Part shown: positions 25,300-34,300 of the stretch, piece by piece
How the letters are laid out: each line of letters opens with the position of its first letter
Numbering within the stretch: position 1 is the first letter of the stretch
NCBI GenBank assembly: GCA_002293525.1
Contig: DBDJ01000068.1
Span: 27,662-91,661, forward strand
Reading direction: 5' to 3'
DNA: 64,000 nucleotides
From: Lachnospiraceae bacterium UBA935
Lineage (GTDB): Bacteria > Bacillota > Clostridia > Lachnospirales > Lachnospiraceae
Notes under the pieces: generated by a model
Database searches by the model: none
What the model saw: the letters and a program-made list of their open reading frames with translations, nothing else
Told to the model about the DNA's origin: nothing
Translations under genes and position numbers: made by a program

Positions 25300-27831
25300 A
25301 TGAAGAAAATTGTAAAAGAGCAAAGCAGTAATATCATAGTCTTTTTGCTATTCTGTGCCATAGTTTTTATTTCCAACTGGTCGATCTTGCTAGGAAATAA
25401 CTTAATGAAATATGATATTATGGATGCTCATTATCCTAATTCGCTGTTTTTATCTAATTGCCTGCAAAACGGTGTTCTCCCGCTCTGGAATCCGCAGATT
25501 CGGTATGGGATACCATACTATACTACCATAGGCGGACCAGTCTGGTATCCGACTACAGTTATATTGGCATTGTTTGATTATCCCTTGGTAAGCGTGGGGA
25601 TTGAATATAGTTTTCACATTGTCATAGCTTGTTTTGGGATGTATTTGCTGATCCAGTCATTACTGGATCAGTCCAGCTGGCGTTATCGCCGCGTCATTGC
25701 CATAATGGCGGGAATTTTTTATGGTTTTTCCGGGGTATTTATGTCCAATGCGCAGCACATAATGATTATTATCAGTGCCGCTTGGATCCCCATGGTGCTG
25801 TATTTTGTCCGCCGCTATGTGCAAAGCCAAAAGAAGTCGTTGCTTCTGATTGCCGGTTTTTGCAGCGGCCTCAGTGTTTTAGGGGGGTATCCAGAATTAT
25901 GGGTAGCGATGTTCCTGGTCTTAATTCCTTATTGTATCTGGCAATATGAAGCAATACTCCCTATCAAAAAAAGAATCGGCAAAGCCTTTGTCTTGTATTG
26001 CAGCATCGGGATCAGCACGGTATTGGCATCCTTTGTCACCCTTTTTCCTTTTTTGATAGGAATCAATAACTTTGACAGGATGACAAGAGATTTAGGGATG
26101 CAATTGAGTTCTTATAATTTTGAGTTAATATTATCGGCTTTTTTCCCCAACGTCACTACCTATATCCAAAATGCCGCCAAACCAATTGATATCTCTATGA
26201 TGAGCAGTTATATCGGTTTGTTCAGCATACTGACGATACCGGTCATTTTTCGGAAAGAAAGTAAGAACAGAATATGGTGTCTTGCGATTGCTGCTTTTGG
26301 TTTTCTGATGATGCTGGGAGACAAAACTTTTTTTCATGGTTTATTTTATCGGTTTTTCCCCATGTTTGATACATTTCGTTTTCCCACTTTATGGAGATGT
26401 ATTGTCGCCTTGTTTTTATTGATTGCTTTATCAGAGTCATGGCTGCATCTGCTGCAGGATGCTGACGAGCAAAGAACGGTTTCCCGGCTGGCTGGCAAGG
26501 CGGCCCTGGGCTTGTTTTTTTTGGCGGTGTTGATCGGGATCATCGGCCAAGTTCAGATTCCATCCGGTGATAAGATATTTAGCGAAAAAATAACAAGTGA
26601 TTTATGGATAACATGTATCATCATCTCTGCCTATAGTGCTTTGTTTTATGTCATGGCCCGTGCTAAAGAAAATAATGTCAAAATCCATATCCTATGTATC
26701 CTGGCAATTGTAATATTCGAAGTTTCGTTTTATCGCTATGAAATCGGACCGGTTACCATAACAAAAAAATTTCCCACGGATTCGCTAAATAGCCGTACGG
26801 TATCAGATCATATTGAATCGGAAACAGAAAAAAATAAAAACCGTGTCCGGTCGGTTGACTTTAAGGATGCCATCAGGAGCCGCAATGCCGATTCCATAAG
26901 TCATACGACCCCCACTTTGGAAGGAACCCTGAATGAAGAAGGATATACAGTAATAAAAAGACCCAATGAACTTCAATACACAGGTTCTGTCAATGCTTTT
27001 ATTACCAGGCAGAATCCGGTGGCATATTTTACCGGCAATGTAGTAGATAATCAAGAAATATCACTGGAAGAATGGCTGCAGAAGATAACGGCAGACCCTT
27101 CAGAAATATATATGGAAGAGAGTGGGATCAATCAAGGCTTTACCGAAACAGTCATAGGGGAAGCTCAGAATTTGACTGAAGAAGCAGTTGGAATATCAGT
27201 GGATGACGGAAACTATACGTTGTCTGGCGAGTTTCCAAACGCATCATCAAAAAAATTTACCCAACTGAGAGTATATGTTTCTGGAAGCGTGACGGATGTC
27301 GTGATGGTTGATATCAGCTTTGTATTAGAGGAAGATGGGAGCTCCTATCAGGAACAGATATATTACGTATTTGAGGATGACAGAGGTAAGTATTTTAACG
27401 TATATATGCCGGATGACAAGTCCTATTCTCAGATCGTGATAAACCCTCATGACGATGGTGTGGGCATACAAGAGTCCTATTATATTGCAGGAGAGCGGAT
27501 TCGCAAGGCAGATAATGTTAAGGTGGAATGGTTTCTGCCTAATGACATCAGCTTAACAGTGAATAATGAAGATACCGGATATCTGGTATTAATGCAGTCT
27601 ATGTATCCTATGTGGCATATGTATGTGGACGGGGCGGAAGAAGAAATCAGCCTGATCAATGGTTTGTTCATGGGAGCAAAACTGGAACCGGGAGTTCATG
27701 AAGTGCGATTTCGATTTATTCCTTGGGATTTTTATGTGGGGGCAGTGGTTTCCGGCGGGTATTTTCTGATGATGATAATTATGATAGTGCATGAGCATCG
27801 TAAAAAGGGTAAAAAAAATGACGGTAATTAA
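25300..27831 (+). CDS. YfhO-like multi-pass membrane protein (putative GT-C)
   Basis: This 843-residue protein has about 12 membrane segments in its first 470 residues, a large extracytoplasmic domain (about 475-800) and a last membrane helix near 810-832. The first loop carries DIMDAHYPNSLFL and LWNPQIRYGIPYY, which match the acid-rich loop of the YfhO family. YfhO proteins glycosylate lipoteichoic acid with lipid-linked sugars outside the membrane. Here it may decorate a glycan of this locus. The tail KKGKKNDGN overlaps the start of the GNAT gene by 14 bases. Ribosome site GAAGAGGAA precedes the ATG. Confidence 0.85.
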   Translation: MKKIVKEQSSNIIVFLLFCAIVFISNWSILLGNNLMKYDIMDAHYPNSLFLSNCLQNGVLPLWNPQIRYGIPYYTTIGGPVWYPTTVILALFDYPLVSVGIEYSFHIVIACFGMYLLIQSLLDQSSWRYRRVIAIMAGIFYGFSGVFMSNAQHIMIIISAAWIPMVLYFVRRYVQSQKKSLLLIAGFCSGLSVLGGYPELWVAMFLVLIPYCIWQYEAILPIKKRIGKAFVLYCSIGISTVLASFVTLFPFLIGINNFDRMTRDLGMQLSSYNFELILSAFFPNVTTYIQNAAKPIDISMMSSYIGLFSILTIPVIFRKESKNRIWCLAIAAFGFLMMLGDKTFFHGLFYRFFPMFDTFRFPTLWRCIVALFLLIALSESWLHLLQDADEQRTVSRLAGKAALGLFFLAVLIGIIGQVQIPSGDKIFSEKITSDLWITCIIISAYSALFYVMARAKENNVKIHILCILAIVIFEVSFYRYEIGPVTITKKFPTDSLNSRTVSDHIESETEKNKNRVRSVDFKDAIRSRNADSISHTTPTLEGTLNEEGYTVIKRPNELQYTGSVNAFITRQNPVAYFTGNVVDNQEISLEEWLQKITADPSEIYMEESGINQGFTETVIGEAQNLTEEAVGISVDDGNYTLSGEFPNASSKKFTQLRVYVSGSVTDVVMVDISFVLEEDGSSYQEQIYYVFEDDRGKYFNVYMPDDKSYSQIVINPHDDGVGIQESYYIAGERIRKADNVKVEWFLPNDISLTVNNEDTGYLVLMQSMYPMWHMYVDGAEEEISLINGLFMGAKLEPGVHEVRFRFIPWDFYVGAVVSGGYFLMMIIMIVHEHRKKGKKNDGN

Positions 27832-28381
27832 CGATGGTATAAAAATGTCATATGAAAAAGGGCATGTTTTACTTAGATGTCTACAAGATAAAGATGCCCC
27901 CTTGATGTATGAATGGATGCAGGATCCAGACATTACAAAATATTTTAGATTTGATCAAAATATGACAACCATGGAAAGTATAAAACAGTTTATTCAGGAT
28001 AATCAAAATACAGGCAAAAACATTCATTTTGCGATCGCAGATGCAAAAAGCGATGAATATTATGGGACAGTAAGCCTGAAAGATATTGACTATAGCGCAA
28101 GAAAAGCAGAATATGCCATCGTCTTAAGAAGGCGATGGCAAGGAAATGGATATGGTGCTGCGGCAACAGTGATGATTTTGGACTATGCTTTTTTTACACT
28201 GAATCTTAAGCGGGTTTATCTAAACGTGTTAGCCGATAACATAAATGCCATTAAGCTATATCAGAGGCTTGGCTTTCAATATGAAGGTGAATTTTTGGAT
28301 CATCTGATGACAGCTAATGGCATATCTTCTTTGAAATGGTATCGTATCATGAAAGAGGAATATGAAAAGATCAAGAGATAA
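27818..28381 (+). CDS. GNAT family N-acetyltransferase
   Basis: I choose ATG 27818, which follows AAGGG and overlaps the end of the YfhO-like gene; ATG 27845 is an alternative. The 187-residue product has the GNAT fold, with VLLRCLQDKDAP at the start, YAIVLRRRWQGNGYGAAAT as the acetyl-CoA loop, and LNVLADNINAIKLYQRLGFQYEGE as motif B. It resembles PseH and RimJ-type acetyltransferases. In this setting it may acetylate an amino sugar, for example the product of the WlbA-DegT pair. Its end overlaps the convergent minus-strand gene by 11 bases. Confidence 0.85.
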   Translation: MTVINDGIKMSYEKGHVLLRCLQDKDAPLMYEWMQDPDITKYFRFDQNMTTMESIKQFIQDNQNTGKNIHFAIADAKSDEYYGTVSLKDIDYSARKAEYAIVLRRRWQGNGYGAAATVMILDYAFFTLNLKRVYLNVLADNINAIKLYQRLGFQYEGEFLDHLMTANGISSLKWYRIMKEEYEKIKR

Positions 28382-29759
28382 TTTTTAGCAGTTCTTTTTT
28401 TATGTTGTTCAACGAATCCGGTTTGAATAATGTTTCTGAAAACTCCTTAGAATCTTTCGCAGAAAACCTCCTTATTTCCCGCAGCAGTTCCTGTTCATTG
28501 TTAATATAAGTAGCAAATCCACGCGCCACCAAGTCATCAACATAATAATTTTCATCAGTGCTATATATTAAAATACTGCCTTGAAAAGCCAGTGCTTCAA
28601 ATAATGTTGTGGAACCGGCTCCGACATGGTATTTTGAAACCGCCATGATTTCATGCACATTTATATTCCGATCGATTACTTCGATGTCGGGGTGATCCAT
28701 CAGGCAGGGGTATAATGTCCGCCAGTACTGACATTCCGATGGATGCAGCTTGTATTTTATTGAATATCCTTCGGCCTTACTTATTTTAGCAAAATCCACT
28801 GCCATTTGACTTAGTTTTTTGCCGATGGATCCTTGTGAATAAAATACAATTTGTTTTTGGTTCGGAAGAAGTTCTTTAAGTGAATCAATCGAATAATCCA
28901 TCACGGGATAGCCGCTGCTGATCAGTTTGGTACATTCCGGCATCCTCATTTCAGCGGTCCAGTAATCACCGAAAGTAAATATATATGAGGGAAAATATTT
29001 GTTAACGGAGCTTGTGTCAAGGCAGTTATATGCAATGTGCTTGGAGCCGGTCAGGCCATGCTGCATTTCAATGACAGGTATCCCTTGTTCGTGGGCAGCG
29101 TGAATTAATGCCATATGACGGTTGCTATAGTATTCATCTAAAATAACACATTTGTTTTTTACATTCAGTATTTTTGAATAATAATCTTTTCTTAACCGGA
29201 AATCTTCCACCAGGAACATAACCGAGTAGGCGTAGTCATCGTCTAATACAATATCCAATTTTTCCTGAATCATTTGCAGGTAGCTGACAATTTCTTTTGC
29301 AGGGTAACGATATTTTTTAATAAATTTGAAGGCTGCTCCCAGGAAAACTTCTTTTATATTACAGAAAACATCATTTGTGCCCTTGTATAATATATCTTTA
29401 GACAAAAGCGGGTTATAAGAGGTATGAAACTGCACCGGCAGACCTGAATCCTGTAAAAAGTCCAAATAGGGCTGTAATCTTTTGCCGCTTATGTCACGAT
29501 AATAGTTCTTGCAGTCAACAAAGATTTCTTTAGGAGTGGCGGATATCTTATTGACGATCTGCTTGGGGATATGACGCAGTAGCCTTAAATATGACAAATA
29601 GTGGTTCTGGGTTCGATCAGGGTGAATATTTTCAAGCTTTTCCACATAAGACGTAAAAATCCCATCTCTGATTAAATTCCAGAAATAAATGCCTTTATAT
29701 TGAAAATGAAAGAAGTTATTTTCTTTTTCAGTCAATAAAAATTCCTCGCATCTATCCAT
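28371..29759 (-). CDS. Capsule-type GT-B transferase (CDP-glycerol transferase-like)
   Basis: The 462-residue product ends in a GT-B domain like those of capsule transferases and CDP-glycerol glycerophosphotransferases. It has GIPVIEMQHGLTGSKHI (with the HGL that contacts phosphate), IVFYSQGSIGKK, YKLHPSE with the conserved His, and GAGSTTLFEALAFQGS near the C terminus. The N-terminal 180 residues are less conserved. It probably transfers a sugar or a polyol phosphate; I cannot tell which. It follows a Wzx gene on the minus strand after 19 bases and converges on the GNAT gene. Confidence 0.75.
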   Translation of the reverse strand: MDRCEEFLLTEKENNFFHFQYKGIYFWNLIRDGIFTSYVEKLENIHPDRTQNHYLSYLRLLRHIPKQIVNKISATPKEIFVDCKNYYRDISGKRLQPYLDFLQDSGLPVQFHTSYNPLLSKDILYKGTNDVFCNIKEVFLGAAFKFIKKYRYPAKEIVSYLQMIQEKLDIVLDDDYAYSVMFLVEDFRLRKDYYSKILNVKNKCVILDEYYSNRHMALIHAAHEQGIPVIEMQHGLTGSKHIAYNCLDTSSVNKYFPSYIFTFGDYWTAEMRMPECTKLISSGYPVMDYSIDSLKELLPNQKQIVFYSQGSIGKKLSQMAVDFAKISKAEGYSIKYKLHPSECQYWRTLYPCLMDHPDIEVIDRNINVHEIMAVSKYHVGAGSTTLFEALAFQGSILIYSTDENYYVDDLVARGFATYINNEQELLREIRRFSAKDSKEFSETLFKPDSLNNIKKELLKIIS

Positions 29760-29778
29760 AAAACTTTCCCTTTCCTTT

Positions 29779-31194
29779 TCAGTGCTTTCCTGATAAAGAT
29801 TGTCTGATTATACTTAGTTTATCACGGTGCAAATAGATCAGCAATCCTGATATGGCGGCACAAGCTACGATTAAGAGATAACGGGCGACCGGAAAATGAT
29901 ACAACGGAATAATCATCATGGAAATGATAAACAGAACTGCGGCTGTACAAAATATAAATTTATTGTCATAAAACTCTTTGACTTTTAATTTTCGGCATGA
30001 ATAAAAGTGTGTACATAACAGAACCAGATAGCCGATCAAAGTCGTATATGCCGCCATAATATATCCCCAAACCGGGATCAATAAGATATTCAAGATCAGG
30101 TTTACAGCTGCGGCAATAATAGTATTTTTAGCGATTCCGAAGGTTTTTTTATGATAAAACTCCACATTGGCATAGAAGGTATAAAGAAATGCGAACATAC
30201 GTCCGGCAATAAGCGGTGGCATGAGGAAGACACTTTCCCGATAATTATCACCGCCGATAATCAGGACTAATTCTGGGGCAAATAACATAATCGCTATGCT
30301 GATTGCACAAAAAATAAAAATATAGGGTCTGCTGACTTTCTTAATCAAATTATGATTCTGCCTGTGTAACTGCTCAAAAAGCCAAGGTACCCAGGCATGA
30401 TTGACGGATGACTGCAATATCATGAAAATGACAGAACATAAGTAAGCAATATTGTAAAGTGCCGTATATTCTGTACCCCAGTACCTGGTAATTATGATCT
30501 GATCTGTCGTTCCCAGGATATTGCTGGATAATAAATGAGGTACCAGCGGTATTGCGATCCGTAATGCATATTTACAAAATTCCCATTCAAACTTACGGCC
30601 TTTATATAGGATGAACAGATAGAGTGCCAGATTAAAAATTGTCAATGATCCGGTTCCGCCGATAATTTTACCCCATGCTTTATCGTCTGATACCATCACC
30701 AGTAAAAGTGAAATCAGGGTTGCGGCAAGAGCGGGTGCAATCGAAAAAAAACTGGCACTTTTGTATTTCATCAGCATCTGATTATTGGTTGCTAAAAGTT
30801 TTGTGGCTGGCACTATCATCAGATGGGTGAACATTACATGAATATACACGATATTCATATTAAACAGGGAAATGAAAAAATCCTGAAAGGTTAGCACAAT
30901 AAGATAACAGATTCCGGTGAAAGCAGTACCGCACAGTAAAATTGATGAAAGAAAAGAATCCAGTTTTTCCTCGTAATCAAAGCGGGCTCTGTTTATGGAA
31001 GAATACATTTCCAAAGTGACGATAATAGACAGGAGACTTAGCCAAGAATTAAAATTATTATAAAAGCCCAGATCCTCTTGCGACATGATCCGGGTAAAAA
31101 GAGGCATAGTCAGGAATCCAATACCTTGTAGCAGAAAATTAGAGGCAATATACCAGCTTCCGGCTTTGATTGTTTTACTGTTTACATTATCCAT
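29779..31194 (-). CDS. Wzx-type oligosaccharide flippase
   Basis: I start at the ATG ending at 31194 because the family begins with TIKAGSWYIASNFLLQGIG. The extra 13 residues from a TTG at 31233 are unlike it, and their DNA reads as a promoter. The 471-residue protein has 12-14 membrane segments and NHAWVPWLFE, a MOP-family hallmark, near the middle. It is the second intact Wzx in the window. Together with the transferase downstream it forms a two-gene minus-strand unit divergent from the formyltransferase block. The ribosome site is weak (AGGG two bases before ATG). Confidence 0.87.
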   Translation of the reverse strand: MDNVNSKTIKAGSWYIASNFLLQGIGFLTMPLFTRIMSQEDLGFYNNFNSWLSLLSIIVTLEMYSSINRARFDYEEKLDSFLSSILLCGTAFTGICYLIVLTFQDFFISLFNMNIVYIHVMFTHLMIVPATKLLATNNQMLMKYKSASFFSIAPALAATLISLLLVMVSDDKAWGKIIGGTGSLTIFNLALYLFILYKGRKFEWEFCKYALRIAIPLVPHLLSSNILGTTDQIIITRYWGTEYTALYNIAYLCSVIFMILQSSVNHAWVPWLFEQLHRQNHNLIKKVSRPYIFIFCAISIAIMLFAPELVLIIGGDNYRESVFLMPPLIAGRMFAFLYTFYANVEFYHKKTFGIAKNTIIAAAVNLILNILLIPVWGYIMAAYTTLIGYLVLLCTHFYSCRKLKVKEFYDNKFIFCTAAVLFIISMMIIPLYHFPVARYLLIVACAAISGLLIYLHRDKLSIIRQSLSGKH

Positions 31195-31203
31195 AACCCT
31201 GTA

Positions 31204-31233
31204 AGTATAGCATATTAAAATATAATTTGCCAA
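31204..31233 (-). promoter_or_regulatory. Promoter candidate for the minus-strand wzx unit
   Basis: On the minus strand TTGGCA (31228-31233) and TATACT (31204-31209) are 18 bases apart. A start near 31197 would leave almost no leader before the ATG at 31194, so the mRNA could be nearly leaderless. Confidence 0.45.
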
Positions 31234-31270
31234 CTTGTCATTTTTATTTTATGTTTTTTTATTCGCCATA

Positions 31271-31299
31271 TTGTGAAAACTTATAAAATAGGATACAAT
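31271..31299 (+). promoter_or_regulatory. Promoter candidate for the formyltransferase block
   Basis: TTGTGA (31271-31276) and TACAAT (31294-31299) are 17 bases apart. Two ribosome sites follow: GAGAGGTG before TTG 31323 and GGGGTG before ATG 31387. This is the clearest promoter upstream of the long plus-strand block. Confidence 0.55.
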
Positions 31300-31322
31300 C
31301 TTATGAGTGGAGAGGTGAAAGA

Positions 31323-31382
31323 TTGAAAGAAAAGCACTTTCAACTATTGATTTTGGGTGCGGCAGAGCCGCAGATGGGGTGA
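31323..31382 (+). pseudogene. 19-codon ORF resembling an ATP-grasp N-terminus (stub or leader)
   Basis: A TTG five bases after GAGGTG opens a 19-codon frame with LLILGAAEPQMG. ATP-grasp ligases often begin with this kind of strand-loop. The frame stops at 31382, five bases before the formyltransferase ATG, so it could be the stub of a deleted gene or a coupled leader peptide. Confidence 0.3.
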
Positions 31383-31386
31383 AAAT

Positions 31387-32073
31387 ATGAGAAAAATAGC
31401 GGTTTTGACGTACCCGGTGAAACATCGTAAAACGTTCGATTTGTTGAGTTTGTTAAAAGGGAATGGTTATACTGACGTATGCGTCTGTGCAATACCATTT
31501 CATTATCAAAAAAAGAAATTCCCAATATATCAGCATCGCCCTGAAATGAATTACAATGTTCCAGAGTTAAGTGAGTTATGCCGTAACCTGAATTATAAGT
31601 ATGCGGAGGGGTCGCTTGATTCCTTTGGGATTGAAATCGATAGAGTGGTATTAGTAGCTGGTGCCGGAATAATTCCAGATGACTTTGTAAGAAGTCATGT
31701 GATAATAAATGCTCATCCGGGATACATTCCCAATTGTAGAGGACTAGATGCCTTTAAATGGGCGATACATGAAAAACAACCGATTGGCGTAACAACGCAT
31801 CTTATTGGAAAATACATTGATGCAGGTGATATAATAGAACGAAGAAAAATTGATGTCTACGATACGGACACATTTCATGCCGTTGCTGAGCGTGTCTATG
31901 AAAATGAAGTATCCATGTTGGTTGAAGCGATAGAAAAGTATGTGCCTGATAATGTTACTTTGATATTACCGGATGAATATGAATTACACAAGAGAATGCC
32001 TGAAACTGTTGAAGAAAAACTTTTGGAAGACTTTGAAGGGTATAAAAAACTCTTTGGGATAAAAAGGGAGTGA
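31387..32073 (+). CDS. Sugar N-formyltransferase-like protein
   Basis: I choose ATG 31387, six bases after GGGGTG. The 228-residue product has the formyltransferase core: Asn108-Ala-His110 in INAHPGYIPNCRG and DAGDI with Asp145 and Asp148. These match the Asn-His-Asp triad of enzymes that use 10-formyltetrahydrofolate. It is short and lacks the C-terminal domain of methionyl-tRNA formyltransferase, which fits sugar formyltransferases acting on amino sugar nucleotides, such as VioF and FdtF. A 4-amino sugar aminotransferase is not next to it. It is the first full gene of the long plus-strand block. Confidence 0.82.
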   Translation: MRKIAVLTYPVKHRKTFDLLSLLKGNGYTDVCVCAIPFHYQKKKFPIYQHRPEMNYNVPELSELCRNLNYKYAEGSLDSFGIEIDRVVLVAGAGIIPDDFVRSHVIINAHPGYIPNCRGLDAFKWAIHEKQPIGVTTHLIGKYIDAGDIIERRKIDVYDTDTFHAVAERVYENEVSMLVEAIEKYVPDNVTLILPDEYELHKRMPETVEEKLLEDFEGYKKLFGIKRE

Positions 32074-32077
32074 ACCT

Positions 32078-32182
32078 ATGAATGAGGGTAAAATACGCAT
32101 CAACATTGATATCGTCGCAGTCATATGCTATTATGGTCTACAAGAACAAGAAAAGTCTATAATCAGGAAAGAGTGCTTATAA
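32078..32182 (+). CDS. Small ORF, 34 codons, possible remnant
   Basis: ATG 32078 lies eight bases after GGGAG at the end of the formyltransferase gene. The product starts MNEGKIRINIDIVAVICYYG and is followed immediately by the next GT2 start. The IDIVAVICYYG stretch looks like the first strand of a GT2 or Rossmann fold. I cannot assign it. Confidence 0.3.
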   Translation: MNEGKIRINIDIVAVICYYGLQEQEKSIIRKECL

Positions 32183-32183
32183 T

Positions 32184-33077
32184 ATGTGCGGAACAGTGAA
32201 TGTACTGATCAGTGCCTATAATGGCGAAAAATACATCGAAGAGCAAATCGATAGCATTCTGCAGCAGACCTATAAGAATATCAAAATCATAATCCGTGAT
32301 GACGGTTCTACAGACAGTACGGTTAAATTAATTGAAGCCAATCCTTTATACAAAGACATAGCGATCTATAAGGATAGCAATATCGGCCATGGAAAGAGTT
32401 TTCTAAAACTGCTGGAGTATACACCGGAGGGAGATTATTGGGCTTTTTGCGATCAGGATGATGTCTGGGAACCACAGAAACTGGAGTGGGCGGTCGAATG
32501 GCTGGACAAGCAGAGGGGGAGGGCGGCCCTTTATCATGGCTCTTATGACATGTATTCTGAAGACTTATCGGTCAAAGTCGGTGAATATACCAGGCCGACA
32601 AGCAAAATCAAGTTCTACAATACGATAACGGACAGTGTTTATCAGGGCTTTTCCGTCGTGATCAACAGGGAACTGCGTTCATTATTACGGCGCTGCGATA
32701 TAGAGCGTCTTACCGCCCATGACTGGATGGCCGGAATGATTGCGGAACAATTCGGGACCGTTTTCTTTGATGCAAGGATTACGGCAAAGCACCGGCGTCT
32801 GAAGAACAGTCTTTCAGCGATGAATCTGTCTAATCGAGCGGCTTGGTTCATGAAGGCGCTGCAGGGTAAAACGGAAATATCAACCACCGTAAAAGAGTTC
32901 CTGAGGGTGTTTGGTGATGAAATCAGTGTTTCCGACCGAAAAATATTAGAATGGTTCGATCATGACAAGTATTGCATGAAGGATGCTCTGAAGAAAGCAT
33001 GTTATTACAAGAGATGGAGGCCGTCGATACCCTCGGAAATTGCGATCAGAGTACTGATGGTTTTGGGGAAGGTTTAA
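32184..33077 (+). CDS. Glycosyltransferase family 2 (rhamnosyltransferase-like)
   Basis: The 297-residue product has VLISAYNGEKYIEEQIDSIL at its start, RDDGSTD near 40 and CDQDDVW near 88. This combination, with a later GFSVVINREL and a HDWM motif, is typical of rhamnan and O-antigen rhamnosyltransferases such as RgpB and RfbG. I infer transfer of rhamnose or a similar deoxysugar; no dTDP-rhamnose genes are in the window. It starts directly after a small ORF and lies 50 bases before a polyprenyl-phosphate glycosyltransferase gene. Confidence 0.88.
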   Translation: MCGTVNVLISAYNGEKYIEEQIDSILQQTYKNIKIIIRDDGSTDSTVKLIEANPLYKDIAIYKDSNIGHGKSFLKLLEYTPEGDYWAFCDQDDVWEPQKLEWAVEWLDKQRGRAALYHGSYDMYSEDLSVKVGEYTRPTSKIKFYNTITDSVYQGFSVVINRELRSLLRRCDIERLTAHDWMAGMIAEQFGTVFFDARITAKHRRLKNSLSAMNLSNRAAWFMKALQGKTEISTTVKEFLRVFGDEISVSDRKILEWFDHDKYCMKDALKKACYYKRWRPSIPSEIAIRVLMVLGKV

Positions 33078-33127
33078 TAGTAGTATTGGTGTGGGGAAGA
33101 CTAAACTGAAAATATAAGGAATGAAAC

Positions 33128-33817
33128 ATGAACAAGATCTTGCTGATTATCCCGGCTTATAATGAAGAAAATAATATTGTGTCGGTAGTCAATAATTTAA
33201 TAAGCAATTTTCCGCAATATGATTATATCATTATTAATGACGGTTCCACCGACGATACCAGGAAAATCTGCCGCAACAATCAGTTTCAGTTTTTGGATCT
33301 GCCGGTAAATGTCGGCCTGACCGGTGCAGTCAGAAGCGGGATGAAGTTTGCCAATTATTATGGTTATGATTATGTGGTTCAATTTGACGGAGACGGCCAG
33401 CATCTTCCGGAATATATTGAGGATATGCTGAAAGCAATGAAGGAAACCGATGCTGATATTATTATCGGGTCGAGATACAAGACGAAGAAAAAACCATTTA
33501 CAGTGAGAATGATCGGCAGTCAGATTATCACGCTGGCAATATGGCTGACCACGAAAGGCAAATATCTCGGCGATGCAACGTCGGGAATGAGATTATATAA
33601 TAAGAAGATGATCAAAAGATTTGGCTATAATATGCAATATACTGCCGAACCGGACACCCTGGCTTTTTTAATTAATAAAAATATCCGGATTGAAGAAGTG
33701 CAGGTGGAGATGCGGGAGCGGATCGCAGGCAGCAGTTATCTGACAGTCGGCAGAGCAGCAAGGTATATGCTTCACATGTTATTTTCTATATTGATATTCC
33801 AATGGTTCAGACAATAG
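33128..33817 (+). CDS. Polyprenyl-phosphate glycosyltransferase (DPM1-like GT2)
   Basis: This 229-residue protein is a soluble DPM1-type family 2 enzyme. It has IIPAYNEENN at the start, NDGSTDDT near 38, DGDGQH near 92, IGSRY and SGMRLYNKK. Such enzymes load a sugar on polyprenyl phosphate for later use by GT-C enzymes outside the membrane. The next genes, a DUF2304 membrane protein and a large GT-C-like protein, are the usual partners, so these three probably form a side-chain module. The 3' end runs into short tandem repeats. Confidence 0.9.
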   Translation: MNKILLIIPAYNEENNIVSVVNNLISNFPQYDYIIINDGSTDDTRKICRNNQFQFLDLPVNVGLTGAVRSGMKFANYYGYDYVVQFDGDGQHLPEYIEDMLKAMKETDADIIIGSRYKTKKKPFTVRMIGSQIITLAIWLTTKGKYLGDATSGMRLYNKKMIKRFGYNMQYTAEPDTLAFLINKNIRIEEVQVEMRERIAGSSYLTVGRAARYMLHMLFSILIFQWFRQ

Positions 33818-33888
33818 TAACTCAGACAAGAGTAACACAAGAGTAACTCAGACAAAGTAACTCAGACAAAGTAACTCAGGCGATAGTA
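33808..33888. repeat. Tandem repeats of agtaactcagaca
   Basis: Five to six full or partial copies of agtaactcagaca, about 14 bases apart, run from the last codons of the DPM1-like gene to 33888. They fill most of the gap before the DUF2304 gene. No gene or terminator is visible in them. Confidence 0.88.
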
Positions 33889-33922
33889 ACACTAATAACT
33901 TGAAAAGGGAAAATAAACAGAA

Positions 33923-34300
33923 ATGAATGTTACATTACAAATAGCCCTGCTTATATTTGCTTTAGTAACCAGTGTATGGATCTTGCGCAAAGTGCGGAGA
34001 TGTAAAGTAAAGGTCTATGATGCCGTTTTTTGGGTTTCGTTATCTTTTCTTTTAATCTTTCTGGGTATTGTGCCGAATGTTTCGTTTATCATGGCAGACA
34101 TTCTGGGGATTCAGTCTCCGGCTAATTTTGTCTTTTTAATTATTATTTTCCTGTTACTGGAAAAAACCTTTACTTTATCGATTCAAGTATCGCAGCTGGA
34201 AGATAAAGTAGAGAATCTGACCGCTGAGATTGCCTTAAGAAGTAAGGCTATGGAAAATAAGCTGGAAGTCAAGGAGCAGGATGATAATGAAGTTAAGTAA
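33923..34300 (+). CDS. DUF2304 family small membrane protein
   Basis: This 125-residue protein has three membrane segments (about 5-20, 33-60 and 67-82) followed by a short coiled-coil-like tail rich in Glu and Lys. DUF2304 proteins are commonly encoded next to DPM1-like polyprenyl-phosphate glycosyltransferases, as here. They are thought to help move or present the polyprenyl-linked sugar, though this is not settled. The 3' end overlaps the next gene by 20 bases, which suggests coupled translation. Confidence 0.85.
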   Translation: MNVTLQIALLIFALVTSVWILRKVRRCKVKVYDAVFWVSLSFLLIFLGIVPNVSFIMADILGIQSPANFVFLIIIFLLLEKTFTLSIQVSQLEDKVENLTAEIALRSKAMENKLEVKEQDDNEVK

